NCBI GenBank assembly: GCA_013339895.1
Contig: JABACO010000001.1
Location: 7,322,040 to 7,386,039 of the forward strand
Origin: Ephydatia muelleri
Taxonomy: Eukaryota; Porifera; Demospongiae; Spongillida; Spongillidae
DNA: 64,000 bases
Direction of reading: 5' to 3'
Shown here: in pieces, positions 35,348 through 48,075 of the stretch
Numbering within the stretch: the stretch's first letter is position 1
Layout: the number at the start of each line of letters is the position of its first letter
Notes under the pieces: model-generated
What the model saw: only the letters and a program-made list of their open reading frames with translations
Databases searched by the model: none
What the model was told of the DNA's origin: nothing
Made by a program: the position numbers and the translations under genes

Positions 35348-35937
35348 TAGTTATGGGCGTTCTATAGTCATGTATTATTAAAACACTTTTCTGTCCTTCA
35401 AAGCAGTTACAGCACACCTTTATTTTTTCCCCGAACTCCCCATCTCCTAATCATCCTGTGGGCCTAAAATGCTGAAACGGAGGAAAGCAAAAAACTTTGT
35501 TTCCATACCCCGCGATGCAAGTACATACAAATGTACACGCAGGTTAGTATTCCTGGTTCTTCCTCCTTTGTTTGTAGAGCAGTATACACCATCCTTGAAC
35601 TCTTTCACGGGCAACAGAGCAATATTGCGCCGCATGTGCTATTCTAAAGCCACCTATTTATCTAAACCGTTAACCCTCTTGTAGTGACAACTCATTTGAA
35701 AAGTTGCTTCCAGGTCATATTAGCGTAAGTTGTTTGCAAACTAGGTTTTCCTGCAACGCGGAAACACATATTTCGCACTACATGTGCAAGGCAATTATTG
35801 AACCATCTGGGTACTTAGCATCTTTAAGATACTGAAACACTTCGTGGACTAAGCCTACATGCAGATTCTTCTGTTTCGTGAAAACTCATATATAATCTAA
35901 CCACGTGGCAAAATGACACTACTCTTTTTTTTCCGGG

Positions 35938-35972
35938 CCCGGACCAATATTCCATGAAAATTTTGGTCCGGG
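35938..35972. repeat. GC-clamped hairpin upstream of PLAC8 (copy I)
   Basis: CCCGGACCAATATTCCATGA with AAATTTTGGTCCGGG forms a near-perfect inverted repeat. It recurs at the same relative place in copy II (about 43692-43727) and copy III (about 55944-55978). It may be a small inserted element that predates the duplication. Confidence 0.7.
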
Positions 35973-36398
35973 CGGACCAAATTTTTAATTTGCAGTTGCA
36001 ATGGGTACGCATGTTTTCGACCGTGTAACGGGACAGCCGCAGGTTATGGAGAGCTTCTTTTCTGACTGCATGTGCTGAACCTGAGAGAAAAATAAAAAAA
36101 AATGCTCTATTGAAGGCAATGCTACCGCTAGGACAAAATTATATGGCGCGCGCGTAGCGCGCAGTACGGCGCCGAAGGCGAACCCGCTAGGGGGCGAAAG
36201 ATTGTAAAACGAGTCAAAACTGAGACGGGTGCTATTTGACCCTCGGCGCCATCCCAGAACCCCAAATACCCAAATACTAAACAAACACAGTGCTCCATTA
36301 AGGATACATTGTAATCACATGAATGCCACGCCCTAATTGTGTGCACAAGGAATATTCTATTCTCATTTGAATTTAGGGCGTTACTTACAGTGTATGCC

Positions 36399-36728
36399 AT
36401 GTCTGCAGATTGGAGCAACGGATTGTGTGGATGCTTCAACGACTGTGGCATTTGTTTCATTACCTACTTCGTACCATGCTATACGTTTGGGAAAAACGCT
36501 GAAGCTGTTGGTGAGAGCTGCTGCCTGTGCTGCCTGTGCTACGGATGCTCCCCTTTTGATCTGGCTGCCAAAGTGGCGGTGCGGGGCAAAATCAGACACC
36601 AGAAGGGAATCGCCGGTACCATCGCTGGAGACATTGTGTATCACGTGTTCTGCACGACTTGTGCGATCTGTCAAGAAGCCCAGGAACTGAAAACGTGTGT
36701 AAAGAACATGAGTATGGCTCGTGAATAG
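36399..36728 (+). CDS. PLAC8-domain Cys-rich protein, copy I
   Basis: A 109-residue ORF in one exon, starting MSADWSNGLCGCFNDCGICF. It contains the PLAC8 hallmark cluster CCLCCLC, KGIAGTIAGDIVYHVFC, and a CAICQEAQEL end. Length and order match PLAC8/cornifelin/plant FCR-type proteins, which are small membrane-associated or secreted-pathway proteins with roles in cell-size control or metal tolerance, depending on lineage. The ATG lies just after a CTTACAG acceptor (ends 36390), so a 5' UTR exon is likely upstream. Compared with copies II and III it has VPCY (others LPCY) and KTCVKN (others GVKN). The 3' UTR is also conserved among copies. Confidence 0.88.
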   Translation: MSADWSNGLCGCFNDCGICFITYFVPCYTFGKNAEAVGESCCLCCLCYGCSPFDLAAKVAVRGKIRHQKGIAGTIAGDIVYHVFCTTCAICQEAQELKTCVKNMSMARE

Positions 36729-37954
36729 GATGGCGCGACGTCTGCATATACGAGTTGGACAATCCTAGTCATGAGGCGTAACATTTCGTAATTGAAACTG
36801 TTCAGGCACTTAGACTCATATCGTCGTGTTTGCAAATGCGTACTGCCATTTAGGCCTATCGTTCTAATGACTTTATGTGGTGTCGGGATGATTGATCCTT
36901 CGAGATAGGGTCAAACCACAAGGCGTGTGGTCTCTCCCCATTGGACGTTTTATGTTGGTGTGTCGTGTCGTCATCGCTATGGTATGTGTATTTGTAGCGT
37001 CACGAAACGTGACGTCATCAGGTTAGTAATACAAATCGGTAAACCAGCCTCTTGGTATTCGTTTTGTGTAAAATAGTGTGCAGTACTGCCAGATCGGAGA
37101 AACGTGCTGAACTGGAACCCTGATTCAGGAGGAGACGCTACGTAAATAGTAGCGCAGGGCGCACGCGCACGCCGTTCGATGTGAAACTACGCCGTTTGGA
37201 TTCAACGACGATTGATCCACTCCTCTCTCGTCGCCTGTTGAAAAGTGTCGGTAAAAACCAGCAGCGTCACTAGCATGCACAGTGAAGACTTCCCCGCCCC
37301 GGTACATATCCTTCAAGATACCGCTGCATATGGAGAAATGAACGGATTCCATCACATGATTTCTGTTGTGCTTATTTAGAAACACATAATATGATTATTT
37401 TTATGTGAATTATTCGTGATCCGTTTTTAAAACCTGTATCGATATTACTAACTACTTACTTCACTTGCGGCAATTATAATGGCATGATTCAATATGATTA
37501 TTATTAAAAATGGCGGAAATGCCATATATGGCGCTACTCTTGTAACACCCTTGCTAGTTCACTGGCATTTGGAAAATTTAATAAGCATTTGGAAAAATTA
37601 GTAAGCATCACGTTAACTGCATAATTTGACACAATAACAATAACAGCTCAATTTGCAAGTCATTTTTTTTTCATATACAAGGTCAGTATATAGTACGTAT
37701 TACCGATTAGCGATTAGCTTGCGTTTATGCATGTCGCCTATAAGAAGGCTTGTACATGCATACTACCCAACTTTCAATCCACCATTATTGTATGTGCGTA
37801 CGTTGACACACAATTACACTTAAAGACGCTTGTACATACACTCACATGTAGCTTTCAATCTATATACGTGCACATATACATACCACGCACCCACACATTT
37901 ACAAGGCTTTTGGAAATGATCGTGGCGAGTGATGACACCTGTTCTATACGACTG

Positions 37955-37971
37955 GGGGGGGGGGGGGGGGG
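37955..37971. repeat. G homopolymer
   Basis: About 17 G in a row within copy II. Confidence 0.85.
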
Positions 37972-38400
37972 AGATTAAATCCTTAAGTGCTCAGCATCCA
38001 GGTAGACCTCCAGATTAAATCAAGGGTCAGTGGTGGTTTTGTACTACATAAACTTTACCACGGGTGCATCGGACTTTACGATTTCTGTTAGATAAGAATT
38101 AATAGTCTGGCAGATCTCCCCATACAGGTATTCCAAAGGCAAGAAAGCTGAACTTTATAATAATAACATAAAAAACAAACATATCGCTTGAGAGCCTAAA
38201 AAAATTTGTTGAGTTGCTTCTTATGATTAATTTACGTGTCGAGACTCTAATCCAGCCGGGTGACTGTCAATTGAGCGCTCCATCTATGCACAAAGTCAAA
38301 ACTGGTGTTCAAAACATGTATATGAAGTATGCATGGACATCGCCAAGAATTTCTGTCATGAAAGAGCAACTGTCTCACCTTTTTATTTGCTGTTGAGTTC

Positions 38401-39120
38401 AGTTTCCCACAAAGAGGATCTCTTCACCCCAAAGGATCTGTTGAATTTGTTGATTACTCGAGGTGCTGTCTCCAATGTAAGTGATAAGGAGTAGTTATGC
38501 CTGCCCTGATGCCTCATCTTGATGACTTGAAAGTACCCAAGTGCCACCAGGATATCACCCCCTTAATAATCAGTCCCTTCATTGGCTGTATTCCCAGTGG
38601 TCTATTTTGCCGTCTTATGGCTCATCTTCTCTCGACAAGTAATAAATTTAATTGGAAAGTTGGATGGTACGTAACCAACCAAAACATCTGTACCGCAACA
38701 GTGTTTTGTTTGTGCAACACAGTGCCAGAGAAATAGTGACTTTAGTTGACATGTTCTCCTATATTGAAGTGCGCGTTGAATGTAAGGATTCAGTTGAGAA
38801 CTGCAAAGAAATAAAAGAGTGCATCTTAAGTGGAATCGAGGCCTCAGAGTGCTTGTAATGCACTCCAGTACGATGATGTTCATTATGAAGAAGCCTTTCT
38901 ATGTACAGGAGCAGAATGTGCACTAGATCCTCCTCACCATGCTGTGGTAACATCGTATCAAAGAGACCCTAATCAAGAGATCAGATATGAATGGACATGC
39001 ACACTTATAAATCATCAAAGAGGACACTTGAGTAAGCACCAGCTAATGTGGTTTCAAGCTGATCAAGCAGCTCAGGTTTTTATGCCAGTTAAAGGTAACC
39101 TTAATGCCTTTGATGTGTAA
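38401..39120 (+). pseudogene. ROCO/COR 3' fragment, copy II
   Basis: Matches 31755-32469. A one-base loss at 38493 turns the KEYVMPALMPHLDDL stretch into an early stop (GAGTAG). A second change at 38660 alters the frame at LNWKV, and GGCCTCAGAG is inserted near 38840. The N-terminal two thirds are missing. Non-functional as a ROCO protein. Confidence 0.8.
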
Positions 39121-40242
39121 CCAATTATTTGGAACGATGCACCAGTACTGATATTTACAAATTGTCCTATGGCTCGATGCTACACTTAAATGCAATTCCA
39201 ATAGTTACCGATTAACGCTAGAATATTTGTTGTTTAACAAAAGTAGAATTGTCCAAAATCAACTAACTGAGGCACCAGAGGAATGTTTGGTAGCAGGAAG
39301 GAGGGTTTCAACAATTTAAACTGAAGCCGTGAACATGAATAACTTCTAATTGATATAATGCTTCAAAGGGTCTGGAAGAATTCACGGTAAACACATCTTT
39401 GACACAGAAGTGCATCTCTCGGTGTTAATTGGTTAATAGTTATGCATGAATAAATAAATGGAATATGCTGCCATCAAGCTTAAACATGGTTCTGTTTACC
39501 AGTAGCTTTAAAAGAAGCCAGTGTGCTGCAGGTCTCCAGAGTTGAACTGACAGATCTTGAAGTAGTGACATATTTGGCACATAAGAATCATTGTGGTTAC
39601 AGTAATGTCATACCTAATCGACTAGCATTGCAAAAAATATGCACATGCATACATGTATGTTGTAAGTTGTGTGGTGGTGTTACATGTATATAGGTAGTAA
39701 GATTGCATACATTCATTTCCATGGTTAACATTTGCTAATAATGTTGTATAAAAAGAGAGTGATTTAAGGTGGCTGCTGCCATTACTTATATTAGTATAGG
39801 TTGCAACAACTGTAGAACATCGTACACTAAGTAATTAGGAGCAAGATTGCAAACATGCTTAAAATATTACTTAGTGCTAGTTGTTACAGTTCAACAGATT
39901 CTGCATTTCAGTGTGATTATTATAGCCTAATCAGAACTACTTCTGTTATGTAGAATTCAAGTATATAATAAAACTAATTTATGTTTGGAATTCATCTTGA
40001 AAAGAACAGCAATTTATGTTTAGAAGTACGTAAAAAGCTTCAATACAGCTGATCATTTCAGTGCCATGACATTTCAGCGATTTTTGATAATTTGCATACA
40101 TAGATATTAGGGCCTCTGTGTGTAATGAGAGGAATCTTGCAAGACTTATCGTACTAGATTTGTGCCAGTTTAACTTCAGGTGTTCATGGAATGTGGTGAC
40201 TGCTGTGTGCTAATAATACTGTTTCTTTATTGACATATAGCT

Positions 40243-40545
40243 ACATTCAGTTCATCTGCTGGTGTCAAAACACAAGTAGAATCGAGCACACTGCAAGAAG
40301 ATCTTGCTGACCTTTCTGGAGATGATTGGTATATTATTGGTACCTCCTGATATTCTGGATGATATTTGTGACAAGTTCCATGCCTGCAAGCACCAAAAAC
40401 AGGAGATGCTAAAATATTGGACATTGCATTCAACTTGAACACCAGCAGATTGGAAGGTATGGGTAGATGCCTTGTCTTTAATAGTATATGCCAACCTGTC
40501 ACATAAAATTGAAAGCAGATACTTGGGTAATACTGAAGGTAAATA
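40243..40545 (+). pseudogene. Death-domain exon, copy II (disrupted)
   Basis: Aligned to 33596-33907, it lacks about 15 bases after YII (loss of the helix 2 segment) and has an in-frame stop (TTGAAC context near 40435). Confidence 0.75.
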
Positions 40546-41037
40546 GTTCTCTAGCCCAACTATTGTGATGGTTACAGCTACATTGTGCATGTAAAATTTA
40601 TAATGGTGTATACATGTATACATGCATACATGAACTGGCATGCAAGGCGTCCAAAGAGTTAAGATTAGCTTTCAATGTCATTGATTTAGTGGCCCCTTGT
40701 TAACAACCTTGCTTGAATTAATCACAACTGAATGGAATAAAACAGCACTCATGTATGGCATATTGGGATGTGGGTTTGAATTAATGAACATTCTTTCAAC
40801 TAAATTTGTATTTGTTACGGAATATCAATAACCCAGTTTATGCAGCTGTGGGATAAAAGTTGCAGTGGGTGATAATGTGGGATTTATAGCTCATGCTAGT
40901 GCTGGAATACCTTAAAAACATAATTATTATACATGTAACCTGAATTAAATGTGTTCTCTATTAGTTATGTGCGAACTATAGTTATGTACTATTAGAAAAC
41001 TCTTTTCTGTTCCTTCAAAGCAGTTACAGCAACTAAC

Positions 41038-41325
41038 ATGATCCCCACCAAGATGGAGCTTAGTCTAAAGATATTGCAGCGAGAGCTTGGTGATGCTTCA
41101 AATCTGTGGCCTTTACCTGGTCTAGAGTTAAAGGTTCCAGACCATATCCTTCAAGACATCTCCCATGATTTCAAGAATGTAACCGTCAAATTGTTGAGAT
41201 GCTAATATATTGGATGAAAAATGCTACGCCATCTTGGAAAACCTTAGTTGTTGCCTTATTGAATATTCAACAAGAGATGCTGTCCCAATCCATCAAAAGC
41301 AAATGCTTGTATTGCTGAAACAGTT
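41038..41325 (+). pseudogene. Second Death-domain exon, copy II (frameshifted)
   Basis: Reads MIPTKMELSLKILQRELGDA, then PDHILQDISHDFKN. It loses frame after AAGAATGTAACC, where the intact copy has AAGAATTGTAGC, so helices 4-6 are out of frame. Confidence 0.75.
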
Positions 41326-44262
41326 CTGTTGCATTGTCCTGAAGTCTTTTACTATGCAAGAAAAGTAATATTAATATGACTTTTATTAATCCAACATCTC
41401 AGTACATTCAGACATGCTACGAACATCCTGTCATACTGTGAATAGGTTCTGAAAGACTATCTGTATTGATTTTGACTGAATGCATTGTGTTGTTTGTTCC
41501 TAACATTACTCGTTTCATGTCTTCTATAATGTTTTGTTTACCTAAGCACATTCAAGTAATGTTATTACAAGGACAATTCATGTTGTAAAATATTTGCTCT
41601 GGAATGCAACGATGCTATCCAACCTTGTTATGAATCTAAAGAACTCTGTTGTCATTGTAGAAGTTTTGTCTAACTGCATTCTTATATCAACTCCAAATTT
41701 CACATTTGACAAATAATAATTGAAGACAACGCTTGGCTCTACTTTCCTCACTGTTCTCACTCACTTTCACTATTTCCCGTAGCCTCAATTCTGCCAATGG
41801 TCCCAAATTCAGCAGCTTAATTTTCAGAAGTGTAATCTTATTTCTTTTGGTCATCTTAATACCAGTGTTTCTTCTCATTGGGTAATAAACATCTACATGT
41901 ACATTCCATATCTTCCATCAAGCTGGAAGATATGGAATGTACATGTAGAAGTTTATTACCCAATGAGATGATCTTGGAGTTCATCTCATCAGATTTGTTG
42001 AAACCCACTTTACTCTGCTTATCTATTGTGGCCTAGGCCCTTCCGAGGTGCTAGACTTCTCAATGGTGTTCATGCTTCCAGTGTTTTCATACTATCTTGC
42101 ATGTGATTTACATTGCCACATGTACGGTAGAACACCTCAATTTTGCATTCGAAACTTGGAAGCAATCGATTTTTCATTACTGATTCCATCATGCAGCATC
42201 TCTGGTGGCATCCATATCATGGGCAGTGCAGCATGCATGGGTTGATGCTTTATAATAGTCAGTCATAAATACAAGCTCAAAATCTCCTATATTACGTATA
42301 ATTATGTCATATTTATATGTTACATATAAATGTGTGCAGAGTAGTGCATAATATACACTGCACCAACAGATAAAATTATGTTTGCCATAAATGATGGTGA
42401 TTATAATGCTCACATTGAAAATCAGATGAATGTGACAAGTCTTTCCTAAATAACGTTGATGTAGGGTGCACATGGATTTTGAAACATATGTACTTACACC
42501 AGGAAAGATGTCAGGCGCTTTACTGATAGTAGATTTAGATATATTACAAGGTAGGATTTCAAACTATCATTCACTATGGAATTATTCACTGCAGTGTTGC
42601 ATAAGACAACAAAGAAATATCGTTGCTTTTGGTGAAAACATATAAATTTATTGTCGATATTATGTATAAATAGACATCATTTTCAAAACCGTTCTGTGAA
42701 ATGTCTTTCTGTATCATACTTTTACTGTCACTGCAGTGCTGCATACACCAACAAAGAATTATCTTTGCTCTTGGCGATTACACGCATGCTATTGACTATC
42801 TCACATTGTGCATGCAAAATTGGTTTATTGAATACTCGGTTTATGTGGGTTATGCACATGCTTCAACTTGTAATAAGGACACAGTGGTTACAAACGCACA
42901 GCATATACAACAACAATGACTTCTTTCTGTAGACATTCCATAAGATGTTCCGGAAACATTCTTTGTGTGTACTGCACCTGCATGTGCTGGATTCAATCCA
43001 CAAAATAAGGAGCTAGCCTGCCTCTTTGCATTTGAACGACAGGAAAATTGAGAGTGATATCATTTTCCTTTGTAGATATCAATCTGTTTCTGATCCTTCT
43101 TGGAAACAGTACCAGTGTGCAACGCTCCCACACACCCCCATGGTTGGGCGGGAGGGGGCACTTCACATTTATTTTTTCCCCGATCTCCCCATCTCCTAAT
43201 CATCCTGTGGGCCTAAAATGCTGAAACGGAGGAAAGCAAAAAACTTTGTTTCCATACTCCGCGATGTATGTACATACGAATGTGCACCACAGAACACGCA
43301 GGTTAGTACCTGGTTCTTCCTCCTTTATTTGCAGAACTGTATACACCATCCTTGAACTCTTTCACGGGCAACAGAGCAATATTGCGCCGCATGTGCTATA
43401 CTAAAGCCACTCTGTTTATCTAAACCGTTAACCCTCTTGTAGTGACAACTCATTTGAAAAGTTGCTTCCTGGTCAAATTAGCGTAAGTTGTTTGCAAACT
43501 AGGTTTTCCTGCAACGCGGAAACGCAATACATGTGTATACGGCAATTATTGAACCATCTGGGTACCTACCATCTTTAAGATACTGAAACACTTCGTGGAC
43601 TAAGCCTACAGATTCTTTTGTTTCGTGAAAACTCATCTTTAATCTAACCACGTGGCAAAATGACACTATACGGACACTCTTTTTTTCCGGGCCCGGACCA
43701 ATATTCCATGAAAATTTTGGTCCGGGCGCGAGTCCGGGCGGACCAAATTTTTCGGCGGACCTAAGTTGCAGTTGCAATGGGTACGTATGTTTTCGTCAAT
43801 GGACACCAATCCATGGCCGCAGGTAGTGGAGAGCTTCTTTTCTGACTGCATGTGCTGAAACTGAGAGAAAAACTGCTCTAGCAATAATACGGCACCTTTG
43901 CTCGAACAAAGCATGCTTCGCTGTTGATTTGCTGCACTGTTGAAAAGTACGTCCAAGCCTCGGTACTTTAATAGGCTTAAACACTTCTTTAGTGTAAGAA
44001 CTTTGTGAATGATCAAATAACTGATAATATGTTGGAGAAATCAACTGCTGGCTACATTGTGGATTCTGTACGAGGGCATCCCTCAGACCAGCAAGCGGAA
44101 CATATTGATCAGCTGTTTTACAGCTGAAGCCTCTCTGTGTACCGCTAGGACAAAATTATATGGCGCGCAAAAGATTGTAAAACGAGTCAAAACCGAGACG
44201 GGTGCAATTTGACCCACGGCGCCACCCCAGAACCCCAAATACCCAAATACTACCAGAGGGAA

Positions 44263-44412
44263 AAAACACGTCGAATCACTTTGGAATCATTACGTGATTG
44301 AACAGTAAAAATCACACGCGTTTGATTTTATTGTTCAATCACACAATGATTTTACAGACGATTTAAAATCCTTTATAAAATCAAAACTTTGATTCGATAC
44401 ATTTTTTCCTTT
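44263..44412. mobile_element. AATCA/TGATT palindrome array, copy-II-specific
   Basis: It starts CCAGAGGGAAAAAACACGTC and consists of loosely repeated AATCA...TGATT hairpin units. It is absent between the same flanks in copy I and copy III. Similar arrays occur at 57275-57560 and 59905-60125. Confidence 0.65.
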
Positions 44413-44568
44413 ATACCCTAACTAACACAGTGCACCATTAAGGAATCTTCATCGCACATTGTAATCACATGAATGCCACGCCCTAATTGTCATTCATGCC
44501 GTGTGCACAAGGTCTATAATATTCGCTAAATTATATTCTCATTTAGGGCGTTACTTACAGTGTATGCC

Positions 44569-44898
44569 ATGTCAGCAGATTGGAGCAACGGATTGTGTGG
44601 ATGCTTCAACGACTGTGGCATTTGTGTCATTACCTACTTCTTACCATGCTATACGTTTGGGAAAAACGCTGAAGCTGTTGGCGAGAGCTGCTGTCTGTGC
44701 TGTCTGTGCTACGGATGCTCCCCTTATGATCTGGCTGCCAAAGTGGCGGTGCGGGGCAAAATCAGAGACCAGAAGGGAATCGCCGGTACCATCGCTGGAG
44801 ACATTGTGTATCACGTGTTCTGCTCGGTGTGTGCGATCTGTCAAGAAGCCCAGGAACTGACAACGGGAGTAAAGAACATGAGTATGGCTCGTGAATAG
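44569..44898 (+). CDS. PLAC8-domain Cys-rich protein, copy II
   Basis: 109 residues, fully open, same start context (CTTACAG, then TGTATGCCATGTCAGC). Differences from copy I are mostly single substitutions, including CVITYFLPC, SPYDL, KIRDQ, FCSVC and LTTGV. All core cysteines of the CCLCCLC cluster are kept. Retention of an open frame while the neighbouring ROCO parts decay suggests selection on PLAC8. Confidence 0.86.
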   Translation: MSADWSNGLCGCFNDCGICVITYFLPCYTFGKNAEAVGESCCLCCLCYGCSPYDLAAKVAVRGKIRDQKGIAGTIAGDIVYHVFCSVCAICQEAQELTTGVKNMSMARE

Positions 44899-45189
44899 GA
44901 TGGCGCGACGTCTGCATATACGAGTTGGACAATCCTAGTCATGAGGTGTAACATTTCGTAATTGAAACTGTTCAGGCACTTAGACTCATATCGTCGTGTT
45001 AGCTTTTTATGCAAATGTGTACTGCCATTTAGGCCTATCGTTCTAATGACTTTATGTGGTGCCGGATGATTGATCCTTCGAGAAAGGTCAAACCTCAAGG
45101 TGCGCGGTCTCGCCGATTTATGTTGGTGTGTTGTGTCGTCATCGTTTTGGTATGTCTATTGTACCGCAGCGTACATGGAACGTAATTAA

Positions 45190-45550
45190 CACCTAAAAGC
45201 CATACACCTCTGATCTTTTTTTGTAGGCATAAATCACGTGGCCTGGCATTGCGAATTGTCGGCTATGGTTCTTCGACACCTATTCACTTGCGCACGGTGA
45301 ACACCGACCGCGTATGTTGATAAAACGATAACGACGCTCGGTGACTGAGATGGAACATGCCAAAATCACCACGGTAAAGTTAGTTGAATGTACTGTCGTT
45401 TTATTTTAACGGTAACGAATTTTCTGAAGTAGTTTTCAAGCCTTTGGAAATCCACCATTTTTGTGCCTTTTTGAGGGTGGGGCGCAATGAAGTTTGGTTT
45501 TACATTTGACTTCATTTTAATGTGTAATAGATTGAGCTTGAACTGCATGA
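45190..45550. other. Junction between duplication copy II and the RAG1-like gene relic
   Basis: No coding signal. It marks where copy II similarity stops and the unrelated 3.3-kb interval begins. Confidence 0.4.
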
Positions 45551-45551
45551 A

Positions 45552-48075
45552 TTACGTATTCTTTAATCTCATAGCCGGAGGGGGAATGGCAGCTACTAAT
45601 TGTGACTCAATACTTCGCAAGTGTTCTTTCACTATGCACATCAGGTTCTGCATGCGGTCTTTGATACGACCAAATGCCAAGCCAAGTCGATTAAATTTGG
45701 CATGCATTGACTCATCCCCCTGTTCACCTAGGAGGCCAAAGCCAACATGGTTAGTATTTGCCCACTGCAGAGTATGGTCCTCCAATAGGTGTGGGACTGT
45801 TGCCTCAGGATATGTGTTCCCATGAACTCTTGAATAGCCTATTTAGTTGAAATGAAGCATATAGTGAACCCTACATGTACACTGAACGTTGTTTCCCTAC
45901 CTGGTCTAGTGCATGTGCTTGTGCCGCATCAATGAAGTTCTGATCACATATATTCCATATAAGGAGAATGCGGTGATGAACTTTGACACTTGACTGGCTA
46001 CCTCTCCAGATTAGTGGGGCAGTTTCTCTTGTGCCATCTTTGATATAGATATGCACAGAGACTGGATGTTAGCAACCTGTAAATGTTTAAGTTGTTCAAA
46101 TTATTCACATACACATGCATAGCACATGTACACTTTACCTTCAATGCCTTGTGTACATGGTTGCCAATAAATGCCCCCCCCTCCAAAATACTGCTGATTG
46201 CAATGCATTGTCAAGTGTCTTGACAAAGGGTCCTTAAACACCTTCACTGTGTATTGCCTGTAATTTATAGCACTTTTATATTTAACATGATTTAGGTATA
46301 GAGAGAGCTCTACCTCCACTTCATTCCATGTAGATGTTCTACCTGGTCCTTAAAGCGATCAAGTGCCACAAGTGGTGATGCTGTCACCAGCAGCAAAAAG
46401 CTGGATACACAGGTGTTATGGACTGAATTGGGTGTGGCAACATTGACAATCTGAAAGGTCATTTTGAATGTTCCATGCACCTCCCTTGTCTCCTCCAATC
46501 TTCAACCAGATCTCATTGACTGGAATAAACCCTTTATGCCAGGTAAGTCTGCCAGTTCTGCAACCATGTAGTAACAACCTTGGTATTTCACTGTCTTATT
46601 ATTACACTGTCTTACCTTTCATTCCCATCTAAGAGCTGCACTACTTTATCCACCAGATGTGGAATGAATACCAAAGGAGTGCCTTTTATTTCCTCTCCAC
46701 CAAATGAAATTGTAAAAGAAAACACGACCATTTCTCCCTTGAGGTTATCACCAACAATTTTGCTGGAAGTGTGGCCCGCATCCTTTCCTCACCAGCCAGA
46801 CAGATGCCTGGCGATTTGAGCCACCTGAAACACCAGGGAGTTATGGTTATGTTGTGACATACCGCCTTAGAAGCCTCAGTTTATTCCAAGGTATGGCAAG
46901 TCCAGCCTTAGTGGCCAATACCTCAGCTGCCCCGAGCTCAATTGATGATGAGATTCCTGCCTTATCCAACAAAGATCGCCTGTCTTCATCACTCAGGATG
47001 AGGACTTCCTTTTGGGTAAGAGCTGATGCTTCTCCACCACTGACAATGCTTCGGATTTTCTGCATTTGAAAACATTGCATTTTCACAGTCCATGAACAGG
47101 CAGCTGTGGTTTCTTGGTGAGCTCTGGTAACATGCATGAATGTCATTGGCTAAAGTGTGCATAGATATTATGTAACCTCAGTACAAGTCAATGACATTCA
47201 CTTACATGTTCCTCCTGTAGGAAGTTGTATGATGTCTTTGTCCGGATTGGTAGAGATGGCCCACTTCAGCAATCCCACTGCTTTCTTCTCCTTCTCAGGT
47301 GTAAGTGATGGTAGTCACCAGCCTTAACATCCCTGCTGCAGTCTGTACAATGTACCAAAACATCCAATAGCAGCAGGAGTATCAAATTGGTGCTGGTCTG
47401 ACATGGGAGGAAACCAAGGGACCACCCTCAGAGCAGCAGGGACAGTTCACAGCGCTAGATGCTGCCATCCACTTTTGGAGGCACTTGGCGCATACCAGTG
47501 CACCTCACTGCAGTTCCAGTGGCTGTGAGAGGATGTTGGAGCACACTGCACACTTCAGCTCCTTTAGCATCAACTGGGACTAGGCTCAGAACTGGAGTAG
47601 GGGCAATCTTCTCAAGATGAGCTATTAGTAAATTAGGTGTGACGCCTGTCTGATGGCCTCTACCAACTGTTGGCCTCCTCATGTGTCCACTTGAGCATGC
47701 ACGGAACCTGAACACCATGATGTCATATGTTTACCAAATATGTACTGTTTACCTTGCATTCATGATCTGTATGTTTTTGCCATCCAAATAGGATCACTGC
47801 ACATTTGTGGTGCACTCCCTTTGTGATGGTACGATGGCACAGATGGTTCTTTGCATTGAGAGCTTACAGTGCATGCAGAACATCTGAGGGTGAATGTTGA
47901 CATCATCCACAGACATGTCAATGTCAAATGCTATTTTCACCTCAGCAGAGAATGCCTTGCACACACGCTTCTTTGCCCTGTACTTCGTTATCCTCTTCCC
48001 ACAAACTCTATGATGTATGGGAACTTGTTGGTTGTGGTAATGCATACCTATAATCATGTATACATGTAGGGACAA
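45552..48075 (-). pseudogene. RAG1-N-terminal-type transposase gene (N-RAG-TP / RAG1-like), decayed
   Basis: Read on the minus strand from 48075. First comes FSAEVKIAFDIDMSVDDVNI then HPQMFCMHCKLSMQR, which parallels the RAG1 N-terminal FxIDVxxDxxxxHPxxFCxxC motif. Around 47430-47570, in a different frame, a RING-like finger follows: CAVC, then CAKCLQKWM and CPCC, with a stop inside it. Next are TPEKEKKAVGLLKWAI (about 47290), WNKLRLLRRY (about 46870), GGEEIKGTPLVFIPHLVDKV (about 46690), NEIWLKIGGDKGG (about 46500), TFKMTFQIVN..PNSVHNTCV (about 46450), GGAFIGNHVHKALK (about 46170), and GLLGEQGDESMHAKFNRL (about 45730). The Asp of GGDKGG and the Glu of GEQGDES sit where RAG1/Transib-type enzymes have acidic catalytic residues; that placement is inference. 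Frames change several times and the middle acidic motif was not found, so the gene is dead. Confidence 0.7.

Larger units (their letters stand above)
30500..37110 (+). repeat. Segmental duplication copy I (ROCO, Death domain, PLAC8)
   Basis: Matches copy II (37139-45165) and copy III (48515-57045) in the order ROCO 3' part, spacer, Death domain, PLAC8 promoter, PLAC8. It lacks the Death-domain-2 to spacer block in place, which is found inverted at 25370-30470. Confidence 0.85.
37139..45165 (+). repeat. Segmental duplication copy II
   Basis: Starts at GTAAATAGTAGCGCAGGGCG, shared with 48515. It then holds the ROCO 3' fragment, broken Death domains, a long spacer and PLAC8, and loses similarity after GTCGTCATCGTTTTGGTATG near 45160, where copies I and III continue with a shared ACGTGACGTCATCAGG. 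Confidence 0.85.

Noticed and set aside
36381-36674. Antisense ORFs of 67-97 codons opposite each PLAC8 gene
   Set aside because: They are shadows of the conserved plus-strand coding sequence and contain no recognisable domain.
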